Shown piece after piece: positions 63,364-64,000 of a stretch of 64,000 nucleotides of DNA. Made by a program: the position numbers and the translations under genes. The notes below the pieces were generated by a model. The model saw only the letters and a program-made list of their open reading frames with translations, did no database searches and was not told where the DNA came from. This stretch comes from Ilyonectria destructans (lineage: Eukaryota; Ascomycota; Sordariomycetes; Hypocreales; Nectriaceae): assembly GCA_020740775.1 (NCBI GenBank), contig JAHEWK010000029.1, positions 410,232-474,231 of the forward strand. The letters are read 5' to 3'. Position 1 is the stretch's first letter. Every line of letters starts with the position of its first letter.

Positions 63364-64000
63364 GCTGCGATGACCTGATAACCCCGATCAGGGCGGCTTT
63401 TGCTGTATCAGGATACCCCCTACGGAAGTCTGCTATCTTAGACTCTGGGACCACAATCCATATCTTCAATGAGATCTGCCGGTTCCTAGGATATCGGCCT
63501 GCCAGAGCCGACGATGTCCTTATTGCCGGAGAACATAAAGTCCCAGTCCAAGGATACGGCCAAGTCAACCTGATGACCAAGGGACCTAAGGGCCCTAGGG
63601 TTCTCCCTCTATTTGATGTGGCCTATTGCCCTGACTTCCCTTGCAACCTAGTATCCCTACGGCTTCTGCAACGTCAGGGCTATTGGTGGGACACACGCCT
63701 AGCACACAACTGCCTGAGGGCCTCAGACGGTCTGATCAGATGCTTCTTATCTGATCACTATGACCAATACGTCCTAGAATACGTTCCGTGTGATGCTGCC
63801 TTCCCTGCCCGGCACAGCCGGTTCAACTCATCGACCCGACCTAAGGCAACCAAGCAAGATGCCCTCCGTTGGCATCTGCGGCTAGGTCATCCGGGGCCTC
63901 AAGCCCTAGAAAGGCTAGTTAGCAAGGTTACAGGAGCCCGGATCAAAGGGATCACGACTGTTGAATGTGACGACTGCGGCACTTCCAAGATGACCCTACA
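63345..64000 (+). CDS. Copia Pol, N-terminal part (protease, GAG pre-integrase); cut by window end
   Basis: The frame, continuous with Gag, is open to the end of the window. The aspartic protease is clear: SAILDSGTTIHIFNEIC (active-site DSG), the flap VPVQGYGQV and the closing strand FDVAYCPDFPCNLVSLRLL. The GAG pre-integrase domain follows with ALRWHLRLGHPGPQALERL, and the integrase zinc region starts with VECDDCGTSK. Protease cuts the polyprotein; integrase and reverse transcriptase would follow outside the window. No lesion in about 650 nt, so the element may be young. Pol has no initiation codon of its own near the start, so readthrough of the TGA at 63342 is the likely route to expression. 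Confidence 0.88.

Overview
The window is nuclear DNA of a filamentous ascomycete (Pezizomycotina, most likely Sordariomycetes). The evidence is: short GT-AG introns of about 45-100 nt with CTAAC-like branch points; Zn2Cys6 regulators; a fungal NACHT (NLR-like) protein; a DUF7703-type membrane protein; TRI12-like MFS and phenol-hydroxylase-like FAD monooxygenases; and fungal transposon families (Tad-like LINE, copia, hAT, piggyBac, Tc1/mariner, pogo). I cannot name the species. No rRNA, tRNA or CRISPR was seen.

Layout. 1-13.7 kb: a MITE (1733-2024), a single-pass membrane protein with a duplicated tail (2961-4807, -), a dead LINE 3' end, an F-box-like hypothetical, and a Zn2Cys6 regulator broken only by a stop codon inside its zinc cluster (9680-12197, -). 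13.7-22 kb: a seven-helix membrane protein, then a graveyard: hAT and amidohydrolase fragments, a decayed NLR (17254-20120, -) cut at its 5' end by a TIR element, and copia, pogo and mutated piggyBac pieces. 22.3-29.6 kb: a bHLH factor, a mariner element carrying a nested MITE, a CBM21 protein-phosphatase-1 targeting subunit, and an alcohol dehydrogenase scrap. 31-38.5 kb: LINE tails, an MFS gene cut by piggyBac, a frameshifted secreted carboxylesterase, hAT debris and a small gene frameshifted by a 13-bp duplication.

40.4-55.9 kb is the best-preserved region and looks like a small metabolic gene cluster. It holds an FAD monooxygenase fused to a C-terminal dimeric alpha/beta-barrel (EthD-like) region (40456-42559, -), a Zn2Cys6 activator (44437-46948, +), a TRI12-type exporter (47902-49771, -), a second FAD monooxygenase with the same intron positions (52191-53560, -) and an HSL-family alpha/beta hydrolase (54608-55873, -). 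No polyketide synthase or NRPS is present. A pathway that oxidises, rearranges and hydrolyses an aromatic substrate, with its own regulator and efflux pump, is the natural reading. Substrate and product are not readable from sequence.

56.4-64 kb: an apparently intact hAT transposon (56849-59941; 8-bp target duplication; 840-aa two-exon transposase) sits inside another gene. A copia retrotransposon then runs off the window edge. Its gag and pol share one frame, separated by a single TGA in a TGA-CTA-G context followed by a hairpin, which suggests stop-codon readthrough. Its LTR carries a 297-bp SINE-like insertion.
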